The notes under the pieces are model-generated. The model was not told the origin of the DNA. It saw only the letters and a list, made by a program, of their open reading frames with translations, and ran no database searches. This document shows positions 13,136-27,512 of a stretch of DNA of 64,000 nt, piece by piece (position 1 is the first letter of the stretch; each line of letters opens with the position of its first letter). The position numbers and the translations under genes are program-made. Origin of the DNA: Pempheris klunzingeri. Lineage: Eukaryota; Chordata; Actinopteri; Acropomatiformes; Pempheridae. Where the stretch lies: assembly GCF_042242105.1 (NCBI RefSeq), contig NC_092017.1, forward strand, positions 18,004,432 to 18,068,431. The letters run 5' to 3'.

Positions 13136-16100
13136 TTCTGTTCTTTGACAGCTCGCCTCATTAACTTCTATGCAGTTGTTGAGTTTCTCAACTTGATGAC
13201 TCTTGCTCTTAGCTCCATGCTACATCTCAATTAGCTTAAGTTCTATCAACAGCTCAGTCATGACTCTTAAACCCTCCTGTTGCATAATTGCTGCTAGTGA
13301 GATTTTGGGATCTCATGCCCACACGGTGTTGTGTGCTGGCCTTTGTGCTCCACTGTGCAAAGAAAAAAACTCACTTGTGTTAAACTCATCGAGCTCTCAA
13401 CGCAGCAGGAAGACTCCCATTTCGTGATTTGTCCTGAAAGCTGTCACACAAGCCAACTCACCTGACAGCTGCACCCTGACAAAAGTTCTGGGGGTAACGC
13501 TGAAGCCTTCTTTAAAGTCCCCTTGAATAACTGATCATTAGCATTCAAGATGTGCCCCGACAACAGGATGGACAGGATGGGTTGAATTGTGAACAACAGA
13601 TGGTGGCAGCCAACAGAGAGTGCTCTGAGTTTACGGATCCTTAACAGGTGAAAAAGCCTGAGAAGAAGACTGTATAAATTTGAACTGTTCAAAGTATTCG
13701 ACAGTGTGACATTTGTTTAAAAGCATAAAATCAAACTACTGTTCACTCTAAGGACAGAACTGACAAATGTAGTGTAGTTAAGACCCAAGTTTAATGATAT
13801 TTAAGCACTAATATGACTTTACGTAGCTGGTAGAAACTTTACTCTCTCTTTTGAGTTTTTATTTTGTACTAATCACTGTTGAATCTCTTAAAAAGGAAAT
13901 GCTGGAGAGGTGATCACCGTCCAGGACATACTGTGGAACAGCTACAGCATGCTGGTGCCTCACACTCATTGTTCATATCACATTAGCACTGACAAAATAC
14001 AATCCAGCTTGTGCTTGGCCGCCTGTCAAAACCAGACTCCATTTAAATATCCTGTTCATGGAGCCTGGCTCAGTTTGAAATACACTAGTCAGCATTTACC
14101 TTGCAAGGCTGCTGGACTCACAAGATCGCCATCACATGAATATCTACCTTGCCAGGCTCCAAGTTATGCGTTTGCGGCCAAACAGAGGTTGGGACCCATC
14201 AGCGTCAGCTTTATGTGCGATGACGGTGAGAAGCAACCGTTTAGTCGAAAACAACGATGGCTGATGCTGCTAAAGCATTGGTTATATCTGAACTAGAGAG
14301 TATTTCATAACTGAAAGAAGAGCAAAGAACAAAACTGAAGGCTTTTCCTGATATAAGAGACGTTATCGCTCTTCTGCTTTTGAACTATGTTATGTTGTTT
14401 GTTGGTTTGATTGATTCAGGTTAGCCAGTGTTATACAGAGACAGATTGTTCGTCCAAAAAACAAAAAAAAAATCTGCAAACGAAATATATATTAGTTTAT
14501 ATGGTGACTTCCATATGTTTGGGTTATGTTACCAGTTTCTGATCTGTTAATTTTTTTTCTTTAAACCTGCAAGAACTGATATTTGGTCATTGGCATATAA
14601 GCACCTTTGAAGTTCATACAGTGAACTTAATAGCAAACAGTTGCTTACATACACATCCAGCACTTAAGCAGCAACTTATTGTTTTGGAGCCTGGTTTCCA
14701 GCCACCTGGAAATTATCAGTCCAATATTCTCTCCCCTTTTAGCTCAACTCGACCTCTACCAACCACTGAGAAATATCTGGCTCATTAGCGACTAAATGTG
14801 GTCTAATCGCTGATTAAATAGTTGTGTCTGTTTGCTGTCTGGCGTGCGGTGGGTTTTTAGAGATTTTTCACCTCCAGCTATGACCATAAACACTGCTACA
14901 GTATGAGGGTGGTGGGAGTGAGCCAAAACAATAAAGTTATGAGCCTGACAGCTAAAAATGAGTCGAAACTTGCTGTAAAGCTCCACGAAGCTGAGGGGAG
15001 CTGCAGGTTCAGGAGATAATTCTCTGTAAGTTCATCACTACAAGCACCCGCTGTCACACAGTCACATAATCATTTCATTCACTGATAATATACTGTAGTA
15101 GCATCGGTTATAGCTGCCTTTACAGCTTAACAAATCATCTGGATCCATCTTGACATCTGTAAGAGAGACTGCTGCTCTCCTGGTGTTTCCTCAGCTGCCT
15201 GCCCCCCCTCCGTGTGTGACTTCACTACTGAAGTAAATAGTAAATAATGCCACTAATGATGGCTGAATTCCATTTAGATGCTTTGGTTTCAGGGTTCTTG
15301 TATTGTTCATGCAGACTCTCTTAACAACTTAATAACTCAGTTAATCAGCTTCCCTCTGAGATGTAAAAAGCCACAGGAATGGTACAGCTAGTCTGGACAA
15401 GTTTTACTATCTCTCCCACACGGTTCCCCACGGGATGTTCAGAAATCAACATTGTGGATGCTGCCAATAAGCAACAGCACAATGTGAGGAAACCGGCCGC
15501 ACATGACAGACTGACGCACTTGCAGCCAGGTGGCCGCGTAACCCTGAGCTCGAGCCGTGCTGGTACTGTCCAGCTGTAACGGCGACAGAGAGGAAGCTGC
15601 TGACTTCTATCAAAACAGAAGTGTGGATAAAGGCTAGGGGATGGGGCTTACAGATATGGAAAAAAATCAAACACATTACTGTGGTGTTTGTTTTACAATG
15701 GAGCGATTCAGGCTTTGTTTCACGACTCTCTGGGCCTTTGCAGCACCACGGGCAGGACAACACACGTCAGCTCCAGCTTCTGTCTGATTTGCCAGTTCAC
15801 TTTTAAAAAGGCTGTGTCAAGACAAGATGTAGAGCTTTTATGTTGTCCGCAAGGCTGGATTATCATTAAAGATCATATAAAGATTTCCAAGACCCCTCAA
15901 AGCTCCCAGCCTCCTTTTTGTTTTGGGTTAATTTACCCGAAAGCTGACATGATGCCTTCATCATGTCAGCCTTTAGGTGCGTCCTGCCTTATTAACTCAT
16001 CTTGAGGAGAGAGTCCCTGTCAAAATATATTTCTAAGACTTTCATTATTGCAGTTTTGTGCTCATTTGTTACATATAACTAAATTGAAGTGTTAAATGAA

Positions 16101-19100
16101 ATTAAAATGGAGCGAATCGACTCTAAACTTATGCAATAATTCAACCGTTACTTTTGGTTTTACTTGTAAAAAAAAGTGGTTTCATTATTAAAGTTAACTT
16201 GGAAACTTATTTATGACCTTGCTCTGGATGTTTAGTAGCCTCAGCACATCCTTTTACTTCCACAACCTGTCAAGAAACTCTAATCATAACAGCAGGAATT
16301 ATCGCCCAAACTTCTAAAACAAGACCCAGTTTGTGATATATTTTTTTTATTGTATTAAAGACAATCAAATCTCCAACAACAGGAGCGTCCTCTGAAGAGC
16401 CCTAACTGTCATCAGGATCGCTGGCACCCCTTCCCCATATGTGTTTATCAGTAGACAGTCATGTGTTACTACTGATAAAAGGTGACGCCAACCAAGAAGA
16501 GACAGCACTTCAATGTGTCTCTGTCTCCTGAACCTCCTGTTTCCTCCTGACCAGTCATTTGGAATAGAGAGATAGAAGTGACCCCCACCACTGCCCTTCT
16601 GTCATAAACACTTGAGGCTGTGTGTCTTTCCTTTCAAGCCATGTTTGGTAGTTTGAGTGAGTGCACCTATAAGGAAAAGAAAAAAAAAAAAAACATATTG
16701 ACAGAGGGTGTTGGGGGTGTAGGGTGTCAGAGCGTTGGATATGTCCATAAGCGTTGGTTTTGTTAAATGTTAAAGAGGCCACTCATCAAACAGACTAAAC
16801 CTTATGGCTTATTTGGAATTCACCTTTTACATTTTTGACCTTCTCAGGAATGTCCTCACAAACTGTCCATTAACCTTTAGTGTGAATGCACTCGCACTTT
16901 TTTTTTTCCTGTGTGCACACTAAAGCAAAACCCAAGCCGTGGGTTAGCATGTTTTGTGGGACAGCTAAGGCTGTTGATTCTTGAGCAGGAAGGGGATAAA
17001 AGATTAATCACTGCCACAGACAACAGCTGCATCACTTTACCAGCAAGCCACGCTAGTCGCTTTCCTCTGGGCCCCTTTTGCACGCACCGGGAGTGACTTA
17101 TCCGTGGACGACACCAACGTTTCTGGAACTGAGCATCTTTATGTTAATAATCTCAGTTTAAGGGCCACTTTTTTGTTCGTTCTGGAGCTTTTGACCTTAC
17201 CACATGACCATCATCGGCTGATGAATCTTGCCCAGTGAGGGGGAACTGTCCGTTTTCTGACTTTCCATTTTTTGGAAAGTCAGTTGCAAAACTGAAACAT
17301 ACTAAAAAAAAAGAATGGATCTCACATTAGCTCCCTGTTTAAGTTTGTTTTCCCCTTGTAGCCACTGTGGGAAAGAACCCACACAACAACTCCGGTATCA
17401 GTGGGTGTTTTCCTCCCTCCAGCTTTACGGGGAAGTAATTAGTCCATTAGAGCTTGGAGGACCACAATGGGGCAAAGAAGATGCAACACTAGGGGCACAA
17501 TGCTAAGCTTGATAGTTCATACTTCAGCTTGGAAACAGCAGCTGGTGAGAAGCACAAGACACAGACAATAGTTAACATAGTTGTGTCACTTGAAATATTT
17601 TGATGCTGAATTGTGCAAATCACACAATGAACATCATCTTAACATCACGGAAATCACTAATATCTTGGGATTTTCCCTGTGGGACGCAGGGCGAAATCAG
17701 TATTTGAAACAAAACAGGAAGGAGTGTCAGCACTATAAAAACCTTAGCAGACACTTTTGTTGAGATTTTTGAGTGTTGGAGTATTTCACATTGTTCTTTG
17801 TAGCCGGGTGCTGGTAAACCCATAGGGGCCTCTGGGTGGTTAGAGAGGGGGCTGGTGTTTACTTATAGCCACAGCTGACAGGGGTACTCATAACACCCCC
17901 TGATCACTTCGCCCTTCTTCTATCAGCCTTTTCAAAGAGGAACATCCTCAGTTGACAGCTGAGTGGAAAAGAGGGAGAGGGAAGAAAAAGATCCCCTGAA
18001 GCCACTTATTTCTTCCCCAGCAGTAAATTCTTTCGTGGTGACTGAGGAGTTTGCAGTCAGGGCCCCTCACTTATCCAAAGGAGGAGGGACACGTGAATTT
18101 TCTGAGGCTTCGTTCATTCCAGTCAGGCAGTGGAGGAGGTGGATAAGACAGACCAAAGGTAAGCCGCACCCAAGTCCCTCAGGTGTGTTAAACCCAACAA
18201 GGGATTAACACCGACTTCCTCTGAGCCAAAAGTAGCAGCACGGTTTTCCATTTCTTATTAACGGTCTATTTTTCTTACCGCCCCGACTGCCCATCCCTCC
18301 AGCTCACCTTGACTTCCTGATCCTTGCATAAACTGCAACAAAAGGTGAAAAGAGGCTGCTGGCGCCTGTTGAATAGAAGATGATAACTGGTGGACTGACG
18401 AAGGGAGGGAGGTGCGTGACAAGGGTCAAGTTGTGCAATTTCACCGTCGCCTCTCACAACCCAGCATGCAGGTGGTAATTTATCATGAGACTGAATAGTT
18501 TCCTCCAAGAGGGGAACAATTCAGTAGACTTCTGTAATTATTAACCTTTTAATATCTTGGTTGGTTGGTTAACAATTGAAGGTCAGGGATAGCACAACAT
18601 TACTTCCATGTAAGTTTAAGCAGTATTGAGTTTTCAGTCACGTGGGTCAAATAGATCATATTCAATATATCATTTCCCTCATAAAGTTGTTATTCACTCT
18701 CTTTTTGTCTGTTTTCTGCTCCACCAACACCAGAGGGAAGTAAATGGCTTTTTAGCCGCTACAGTTAATGCTCAGCTATTTTCACCAGCTAGTCGCTAAC
18801 TTTCTGCCGTTTGATGCTGAGCGCATGTTGGCGTGTTAGAGGTTATTTGCTGACAGTTAGGGAACCAAAATGTTGAAATCGTGGTCTGTAAAGACCAAAA
18901 GAGTGAACTGAAACATTTCATAAAGCTGATGGGAATGTTGAGTTGGGTGATCATTTTCAGTGGCTTCGCGTGTGGGTTCATCATTCTGTGGGTGTCATAT
19001 CCTGACACCAGGCACATGTTACACAATGAGTCACTGTGCTCATAGGGCTCAGTTTTCCTTGTTGGCGGATGCCTCTGTTAGAAATCAGTGACGAATGTTG

Positions 19101-20638
19101 CCTTTCCAGCCAAGGGAAAGACAAGGGACCATGGTGTCCATCACCACGTCTCTCCTCTGCAACACTTGCAGAGCCCCGAATCCACAGAGAGGAAGAAAAA
19201 GGAAAAGTTAAAACGGGAAAAAACACCGCCAGCAGGCAACAGGATACACATGGCCCTGAGAAGGATGGCTGGTTGGATGCAGGAAATGGAGAGAGAAGGA
19301 GAGGAAGGAGAGACTTTGGATAACAGCTGTGTTCGGATTGAAAAATTCCTGTTTTGAAGCACGGAGCGACATTTTGTTGTTCTTTCCCCAGACCATAAAG
19401 AGGCGGAAGTGATTCAGCTGATGCACTGTTTGCCACAGCATGGGTTGAGTGCGGTTGAGATGGTGACAGCTTCGCAATCCACATTTCATCAGCAGTCCAC
19501 AGTTTGTTTTCATGTCTGGGAGCTCTCAAGAGTGAAAATCAAACCAAGGTCTCTCTTATTGATTAGAAAATAACATTTAACATTTGTCTTGTGACCGCGT
19601 CTATCGGTGATGGAGCATCCTTGTGATTTCTCAAATCGTATCACTCAAGCAAAAAAACAAAACAAAACTGACTGAGCCATGTTGCAGGATCGCATTAATC
19701 AAAAGTGGCGGCCTGCAAAAGAGACGTTTCACTTCCATAAGCCATGAAATGTATGGAATCGCTAGTCACACAGTGGGTGTGAAAGAAAAAGACTGTGTTT
19801 GCTCTCTGGCAGCTCATTAACATCAGAATCTCTCGCTGACGTCCGGAGCAAACCAGGAAGTGCACTGAACGGGCTGAATAATATTGTGCAGCACTTACTT
19901 AGCAAATCATTGTGGCTCTGTTAGTTATTTAGGCCGACGCCTTAGGTTACCGTTACAAACCGAAGGTTTATATGAACCTTAGATTTTCATAATTCCACTT
20001 CCTCAAGTTTCCATTGTGCAAAGACAAACATTCAGATCTTAACACCATCCTTCCCTTTTTCATATCTCATTCAGGATTTGTTGTAATGGCGCCCTCCAGT
20101 TGTGCCACTTTCGTCTCTCAAACATATCATGACAAAACCTTGTGATTTGAGGTGGTTTGGTCACTTCACATATTAAACTTTACTTAAAGCTGTATCCATC
20201 AAGTTAAGGAAATTACCAAAACTCTTGTCTCTGGCACATTATTTGAAAAGAGGAAAGTTTGCTCTTATGTATTTAGTTTTGCGGAAAGTAATTAAAAGCA
20301 TCCCTCGAGCATTAAGGTGGTGCACATTTACTGAAATATTTACCATTCTCTGCTACTTCATACTTCTGCACCACCACATTTCAGGGAGGATTTTAGAGTT
20401 ACGCATCCCCAGTGGGGACTCAGTTGGCTTTTTTCGGTTACTTCATCCCGCAGACCCGAAGGGAATGCAGGTGAAATAAAAAAGAAATCCAATGTTTGCT
20501 TTTTCTTTGGGTTATTGTTCATCCACGCTGGAGCTTTCTCGTTATCATCGCCTACAGTGTGTACACGACAGGCGGACTCTTTTCCTCCCAGTTCATTCAT
20601 CATGCGCCGTGTGCGCGCTACGTAACTGCGGCCGTGCC
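13136..20638. other. Intergenic region between armc9 and b3gnt7
   Basis: About 7.5 kb with no gene I can support. ORFs of up to 182 codons occur (for example 18981-19529 on the minus strand), but they lack a recognisable domain, sensible composition and splice signals. Any enhancers of b3gnt7 would have to be found by conservation. Confidence 0.7.
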
Positions 20639-20645
20639 TTAAAAA
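20639..20645 (+). promoter_or_regulatory. b3gnt7: Possible TATA-like box of b3gnt7
   Basis: TTAAAAA sits in a locally GC-rich segment about 260 bases before the strong donor that ends exon 1. Transcription would start near 20670. No initiator can be proven from sequence alone. Confidence 0.35.
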
Positions 20646-20669
20646 GCGGCTCACTGCGGAGGAGCGCAG

Positions 20670-20908
20670 TCTTCAGCTGCACACATCACACAGCGCACAT
20701 CTGCATCTGCCGGGCTGAGACACCATCAAAACCCCTTTTCCCCACAACACGGTTTGCAAAAAAAAAAAAAAAACCTTCGGACTCGATTGAAAGGATTATT
20801 TTGTCCCTGAGAATTAAACTCAAGAGATTCCACTTTTCTGGGTTCAGTTAATCGGTATTTCATTGGTTTGTGGTCTCCGGGCCACCAGCACAGAGCATTA
20901 GAGAGAAT
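20670..20908 (+). other. b3gnt7: b3gnt7 exon 1 (5' UTR plus AT of the start codon)
   Basis: The exon ends at a strong donor, GAGAGAAT then GTAAGT. The matching acceptor is CACCCAG at 22257-22263. The join reads AGA ATG ATG AAC, so the last two exon bases form the first two bases of an in-frame ATG. The 5' end is only an estimate from the TATA-like box. Confidence 0.55.
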
Positions 20909-22263
20909 GTAAGTGGCATCTTCTTGTAATATTTCATTATTGTGTGTTAGATTTACAATTTATTTATTTTTTTCCACGATGCTCGTCCTCCTCTGGTTGA
21001 ATCTGTGCCAAGTGAAGGCTTCGTGTCCGCGCAGCAGACGCGCAAACTTCAAACTCTTGAAGTCAAGATTTTAACTTGCTCTGAATGTTTCTTGAAATTA
21101 GATGGGCAAGATTTTAATGAGGATTGTGGGCTGGGATTAACTACAACAAGCAGGGATGAAGATTAGACTAATGAGCCGTTGAAGCAATGTGGGAGAAATG
21201 TGATTTTGCAGCCAAAAGTTTCAAGGTGATGCTGTGGTGATCTTATGAAGGTACTTTAATAGTAGGTGGAGGTAAAAAAAAAAAAAAGAAAAGAAAAAAA
21301 GAAGATCCTGCTGGTTTGTTTTAAGATGTGGCTCCTCGGATGTGACTTGAAGGTGTTCAGCCTGGTTCAGTGTTCAGTGTTGGGTGGGATTCACTTTGTT
21401 AGTTAGTGCTTATGGAGGAAAAGCTCTCCTACAAAGATGGAGGGGGCCCACATGGGAGTGTCTCTGGGGTTGTGAGGGTGACGACATGATGGAAATATGA
21501 GAATATTTTTTACTTTCCAGGGGGTTACTTCACTTTCAATGTACATTCCACGTGTTCTTCCAGAAGTGACACAGGTTAAGATATACAAAGACAAGTGCTG
21601 CTTTGGCTTTTTGTGGTCCTGTTGCAACGACATATCTCTGCTGCCTGTAACTTGTTTTAAAATAACGCTACAACACACTGGGAGGGAACATTTACATTTT
21701 TAGATTTGATCGTCTGATTCACATGCAGCACGTTGTATGGCGTCGATTCAAAACCCTGCTGCAGATAAAGGACACAGTGTAGTGACGACCGCCCCTCAGG
21801 TTATTCTTTGCTTCACTTGCTATACAAGAAACAGCTTGTTATATATTCTTCTGTTGCTAATGTAAAGATGCAGTTTAACCTCTAGGGTATCATACATTTC
21901 GATGTATTTTCGCCCATCTGTTTATATTTCTAAATCTGGAAGTGAGGCACTAAAAAAAGAAATACTTGGGGGTTTTATTTGGTGTGTTATTCTCACTCCT
22001 AATTCAATGACAATTGAATTTGTTGGGGGTTAAAAGCAGAACACATCATCCCATGTTTCAGTTTCTGGAATATCATTTTTAAGGTTATTGTTTGACACTC
22101 AGTGACTTGAAGGACCTCTCATTAGTCTTTGATGTATGTGATCTTGATCAAAACACTCCAACATGATATAAATACAATTCAATATTTAGCTTTCTATTTA
22201 GCTATTTGGGTCAGATAATTTTGCCCAAACTGATTGGCATCTGTGATCTTTGTCTTCACCCAG

Positions 22264-23518
22264 GATGAACAACAGAGATCGCTGGAAGGTCTACAAGAGG
22301 GTGAGTGTCATGTTTTTCTTGGCTGTGCTGGCGCTGACTGTTGTCCAGAGAGGGAACATCAACATGGGAGCTCCCTTCGAACTCGAGAGGCAGGCTCGCA
22401 TGGACGCCTCCGACGGAGCTGAGCCCGGAGCAGCTCTGGATGTGAAGACTGGCTCTTACCTGGGGATAAAAGGTTTCTGGAAGACTGGCAAACACCACCC
22501 GGTGCCCAAAGCTCGGGCCACCACTCATGAGCCCAGAATCACTGAGGACGGCAGCCCCAGAACCTGGGATGTAACTAAGTCCAACTGCAGCGCCAACCTC
22601 AACCTCTCAAATCAGGAGTGGTTCAGGAGCCTGGAGCAAAACTTCAAGCAGTTCCTGCTTTATCGACACTGCCGTTACTTTCCCATGATTCTCAACCACC
22701 CTGAGAAGTGCACAGGGGACATATATTTGCTCATGGTAATAAAATCTGTGGCCACACAGCATGACCGCAGGGAGGTCATCAGAAAAACCTGGGGCAAAGA
22801 ACAAGCGGTCGACGGCAAAAGGATAAAGACCCTCTTCCTTCTTGGTAAACCCTCCAATGAAGCAGAGAAAGCGAACCACCAGAAGCTAGTGGAGTACGAG
22901 AACTTCATCTACAGGGATATCCTACAGTGGGACTTCCATGACAGCTTCTTCAATCTCACACTTAAGGAGACGCACTTCCTCAAGTGGTTCCACACATACT
23001 GCCCCGGTGTACGCTACGTCTTCAAGGGGGACGATGACGTGTTTGTCAGCGTGGGGAACATCTTTGAGTTTCTGGAAAGCAGCAGTCATGCAAAGAACCT
23101 GTTTGTTGGGGATGTGATTTTCAAGGCTAAGCCCATTCGTAAAAAGGAAAACAAATACTACATCCCCCAGGCTCTGTATAATAAGACGCACTACCCTCCA
23201 TATGCAGGCGGAGGGGGCTTTCTGATGGACGGGACCCTGGCGAGGAGGCTTCACTGGGTGGCAGACACCCTGGAGCTCTACCCCATCGATGATGTCTTCT
23301 TGGGCATGTGTCTGGAGGTGCTTCAGGTCACCCCCGTAAAACATAACGCCTTTAAGACGTTTGGCTTGGTGAAAAATAAGAACAGTAAGTTGAATAGAGA
23401 ACCCTGTTTCTTTAAGAGCATGATTGTGGTGCACAAGCTGCTCCCGTCGGACCTCATGCACATGTGGAATCTGGTCAACAGTGACCTGGTCTGCTCACAG
23501 AAAGTGGAGATCCTATAG
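22264..23518 (+). CDS. b3gnt7: B3GNT7, beta-1,3-N-acetylglucosaminyltransferase 7
   Basis: Single large coding exon, 417 residues from the ATG at 22265, or 418 if the spliced ATG (AT at 20907-20908 plus G at 22264) is used. Type II Golgi membrane protein: a short basic cytoplasmic tail, then one signal anchor (about residues 13-27, VMFFLAVLALTVV), a variable stem, and a glycosyltransferase family 31 domain. Visible family marks are the CRYFPMILNHPEKC segment, the metal/UDP-binding motif KGDDDVF, YPPYAGGGGF and PIDDVFLGMCLEVL. The protein matches remembered human B3GNT7 throughout. Known role: adds GlcNAc in beta-1,3 linkage to galactose, extending poly-N-acetyllactosamine and keratan sulfate chains. 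NCS and NLT/NKT sequons suggest N-glycosylation. An ATG at 22250 lies before the splice acceptor, in the intron, so it is not the start. Confidence 0.96.
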
Positions 23519-24825
23519 CTTGATGGGAACACCAGGTAAGGACTGCACCAACGAGCAGAGCTGCACCTCGGTGGATATTTCTAGAATGATGCATGAGACT
23601 AGAAGGCAAACTTCCCACTAAACTCTCCTTTATGTGGAGAGGAACCACGGACAATTTTGAATTTACTGTTTCTGTGCAGTAGTGCAATTTTTGGAGAATT
23701 TCCTCCAAAAGTAAAGTAAATTATGCAGAGTTTTTAAAAGTTGCCATAGAATTGTGTGATTAAATTGGCATTTTTTGAAGGACTCCGACTTTCTGAGATT
23801 CTGAGACGACAACCAAAGTTGAGATGCTGCATCAGTGGGCACACTAAGGAAGACAGTTAATCGCTCTACCATCACAGGCTTTTTATACTGTTGCATAATA
23901 TTCTGCTGTGGAACCTGGTGCAAAGTGTTTGACGAGTCGCCACCCCATCACAGGTGAACCATGTGACAATGTGAACACACTTCTGAGATGTAATTGCGAG
24001 GACAACTGGTGAACAACGCCATGAATATGTTTCATATGCTTGTAGCATATTGTGCTTTCAGATCAGGTCGGAGGGAAATGATGTTGATCTTGAAAACAGA
24101 GGGGCACTTGGTATTAGCAGGTGCCCTGGAGGCTTGGGCTTGAGAGCCATTGCACACTATGTGTTATGCATTGCCTTCACTTATATGACCAATATGGCAT
24201 ATGGCATATGCAGTGGCTTCAAATAGCATTGAGTGTGAGAAAAAAAAACAACTCTCTCTACCTCAGAGATTCAAAAAAACGAATTCATCATCGATCGATC
24301 CTTTTCTGCTCTAAGTGTAACCATGATAACATTATCTTCACATGCAGTAACATGTCCCTAAAGTATGATTTTAATCAATTTTTGTATAGTAGAGGTCCTT
24401 GCACTCATTTGTTTGGAATGTGACAGACTTGATCTGGACGTCTACTACTCCTATACTACTGGAAACTTGGAAAAATGTCTAAACTTGTTACTTGTATGCT
24501 GTCTGTGGATTTGAATGTGCTGATATACTTGACATGACTTTGGTAGAGGGTTTACAATGACACTGTGAACTAAAACTATTGCTGGTACGAGTTTCTGACG
24601 TGCTAATTTAATCGCCCCCCCAATAAAAGGGGGCAAACGTGGGGTTCTTTTATTTAATTTAAAGCATCAGACGAGGATATTAATGGAATGTTGATGATTA
24701 TAAAGCTGAATGTTGTGGGCGTAGTGGTGATGATTATGTCTAGGTGATGTAAATATATGTAAAAAAAAAAAATTAAAATGTATATAGAAAAGTCTTGTGT
24801 AAATAAACGTCTTTACAATACTGTA
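23519..24825 (+). other. b3gnt7: b3gnt7 3' UTR
   Basis: A 1.3 kb A/T-rich stretch after the stop. Poly(A) signals AATAAA occur at 24622-24627 and 24802-24807, so two 3' ends are possible; the second gives the full length listed. Confidence 0.6.
24802..24807 (+). terminator. b3gnt7: Poly(A) signal AATAAA of b3gnt7 (distal)
   Basis: Canonical hexamer about 1.28 kb after the stop. A proximal AATAAA lies at 24622-24627. Confidence 0.55.
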
Positions 24826-27413
24826 GTGTTTGAAAATCTGTCCTAGATTGGCTGCTTTTGTGTTCGGCCTTATCGGCATCGAACATCGATGTGAAAATCC
24901 ATATCAAGTCACCCAACAATAGTGTCCAGTGTTGACATGTGGGTGTCAGTTACACACCTAAACAGTAAAGAAAACATGTGTGTTCCAGCAGCCATGTAAG
25001 GGATAATGGTGTGCTCTGAACAATATGTAAAGCTTTCACTTTGATGGGTATTAATTTTGAGCAATTAAACCCTAAGAATGTATTCTGTTTCCTCCACAAC
25101 AGTATCTGCCGGTGATCACAAGTCAGAGACCTGTCTTTTGCGCAATGCATGTCCCATTTGGGTACAAGAAAAGAAGCTCAAAAGAAATATGACACAACTT
25201 TCTCCAGTAATCTCTTTATTATTTGGCAAAGAAAACGTTCCCACAGTCTATTCAGTCTATGTAATCGTTTTCAAAAAGCAGCAGCACATGCTCCCGGCTG
25301 CTGTGGTGGTGTGACATTTCACGCTGTTTATGTTAAGTGTCCCCGTCAAATATTATGTGACTTTTCAGTGAGCAAAACTGCTGAGACCGATACTGCCAGC
25401 TAACAGTAAGGATATTGTTTAGAGCCTTAAGTTCGCCCACAAAGACAAAGAAGGCACGGCAGAACAAAACAAATACCTTCCTGTTGTTCTTCGCAATCTC
25501 TTTCAGGACAATCACAAGAAGGCCGTACAGAAACTAGATCTTCTCTATATTGTGTTTCACGACGCGTACGCTCGCCTGTACAGAAGCATGGCTTAAGAGG
25601 ATTTATCAACTTTCAACTGTCCTCTTTGTTAAACACAATGTACACGATATAGAGTGAACCTATAAACATAATGAGGTGAATTACCTCTTTTATTGTATAT
25701 TCATCAGTGTGGTTAATTCACTATAACCTGACGATGTTGATAATTTGGATGATTTCTTCAATTTTTTAAGGGCTAACATTGCAGAGACTTAAAAAAAATA
25801 GAACATGGGAAAGAAGCAGTAGTAAGCTGTTATGTACTTACAGCTCTAAGCTCATTGATTAAATGCTCTGTATTGTTTGGGTCCCTGGTTTGCTGATTTT
25901 GGCAAAATGGGGGTGTGAATCAGGGGCGACAAGCAACTTATTGCCGAAAATGAATTCTCATCCTACAGCTCGAAAGAAATACAAGCTACACGAGGTTGTT
26001 ACTGTGTGACACTCACAGCTGTAAGGAAGTACAGTCTACTCCAACTTGACCTAAACTGATCTCTTCACAGGGCTTTATTTCACTTTTAAGTTTTAATTCT
26101 TACCAAATGTCTGCGCCCTACCTAATATTACCAGTTCAGCCTGTTGGACTCAAAAGTTACATTCATGGATCAGTTCAAATTGCTAAATTCAAAGCAGATA
26201 AGTTGAATCTTCTAAACTATTATTAAAATATTCAGAATAAACAAGGGCACATTAAAAAACTTTTACCATCTATTTGAGCATAAATAATATTACCTCGGAG
26301 AGATTGCTGTAAAACCAATTCACCAATCATTATCAAATCACCGTTTTGAGATGTCTTTGCAGTGAAAATAAACGTCAAAATGTGCACTGTACTTGAGTAA
26401 GTACATTAGGATGCACTAGGTCTACTGCGGTGGTGTATTGTGTGAGACACAAAAGGGGGGTTAACAGAGAGAGAAAAAGATGATTCATTTCTCACCCACT
26501 TCCTCAACGCCCTGGCTGCAACAGTTAGTGGAGAGAAACCTCAAACTCACAACCGAAACATGTGCTAGTAAAAGCATGTGCCTTCACTGGTGCATCATGT
26601 AGCTGTGCTTCACTTTCAAGTAAACTGGGAATTTTTCCCGGTCATAAAGAGACTGACAACAAACTGACTTATCAACCACCAGGCAAAATTTACTGCCATT
26701 CAGTCTGAATCTTACACTTCGGTGATGATAGTTGACTGTATGCGAATACACACCCTGCTTTCCAGCCCGTCTGCAGACCTGGAGCTGCCTATTTGTTGAC
26801 ACTAATTGGAGGAAGCTTTTGATGTCAGCGTGGTCAATGGGTCTGCTGGGGGGGGGGGTGGGCTTTCACACTAGTCCTCTATTTTCTTCAAAGGCCTCTG
26901 GAGAACCATCATTGGCATGGCCGAAGATGGGAATGTTGTTGCTGAGGCTAAAATTAAAAGGAACATTCCTTAACCTACAGGCCGCTGACTGTAACCTCTT
27001 AATCAGCTCAGGCATCACAGGGCATCTCATGCAACCTGCCAGTGCCAGCTAATACGAATCATGTTCACCGCAGATTACATTACTGCTGATCACTCGAGTG
27101 TCACCAGATCACCAGATTTTAAATCTAATAGTTTAGTGTAGATTATGCAAGGATTCAATGATATGCAAAATGTAACATAGTGCTTAACCATTACCACCCC
27201 CATTCTACATTCTCATATAAAGCACATAAGTGACTTGCAATTAATTAACAGCTGCTGTTATTGCTGTGCTCAATTATTACTGCACTCAACAAAAAACAGG
27301 AATGGAGAAAAACGTTATAAATCTCCAGAAGCAGGAACACCGAACAGTAAGATAAAAAAGAAGTCACTGAAAGGTTTAGAGAACAAGATCAAATGATGAA
27401 ATAATAAAAGAGA

Positions 27414-27512
27414 AGATTCAAGATTCAAGATTCAAGATGTTTATTTGTCATGTGCACAGTAAGAACACGATGGTGACACTGAGCAATGAAATTCTTACTT
27501 TGTTCGTTTCCC
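27414..27512. repeat. Teleost interspersed repeat fragment
   Basis: Starts with tandem ATTCAAG units and continues with TTTATTTGTCATGTGCACAG and CAATGAAATTCTTACTTTG. This combination recurs in many fish genomes as the tail of a retroposed element. Family not assigned. Confidence 0.5.

Noticed and set aside
18981..19529. 182-codon minus-strand ORF between armc9 and b3gnt7
   Set aside because: No recognisable domain, biased composition and overlapping ORFs on the other strand; a chance ORF in intergenic DNA.
22250..22264. ATG at 22250 as the b3gnt7 start (adds MSSPR)
   Set aside because: It lies before a good acceptor (CACCCAG) and would be removed as intron. The family N-terminus begins at the tail just before the membrane anchor.
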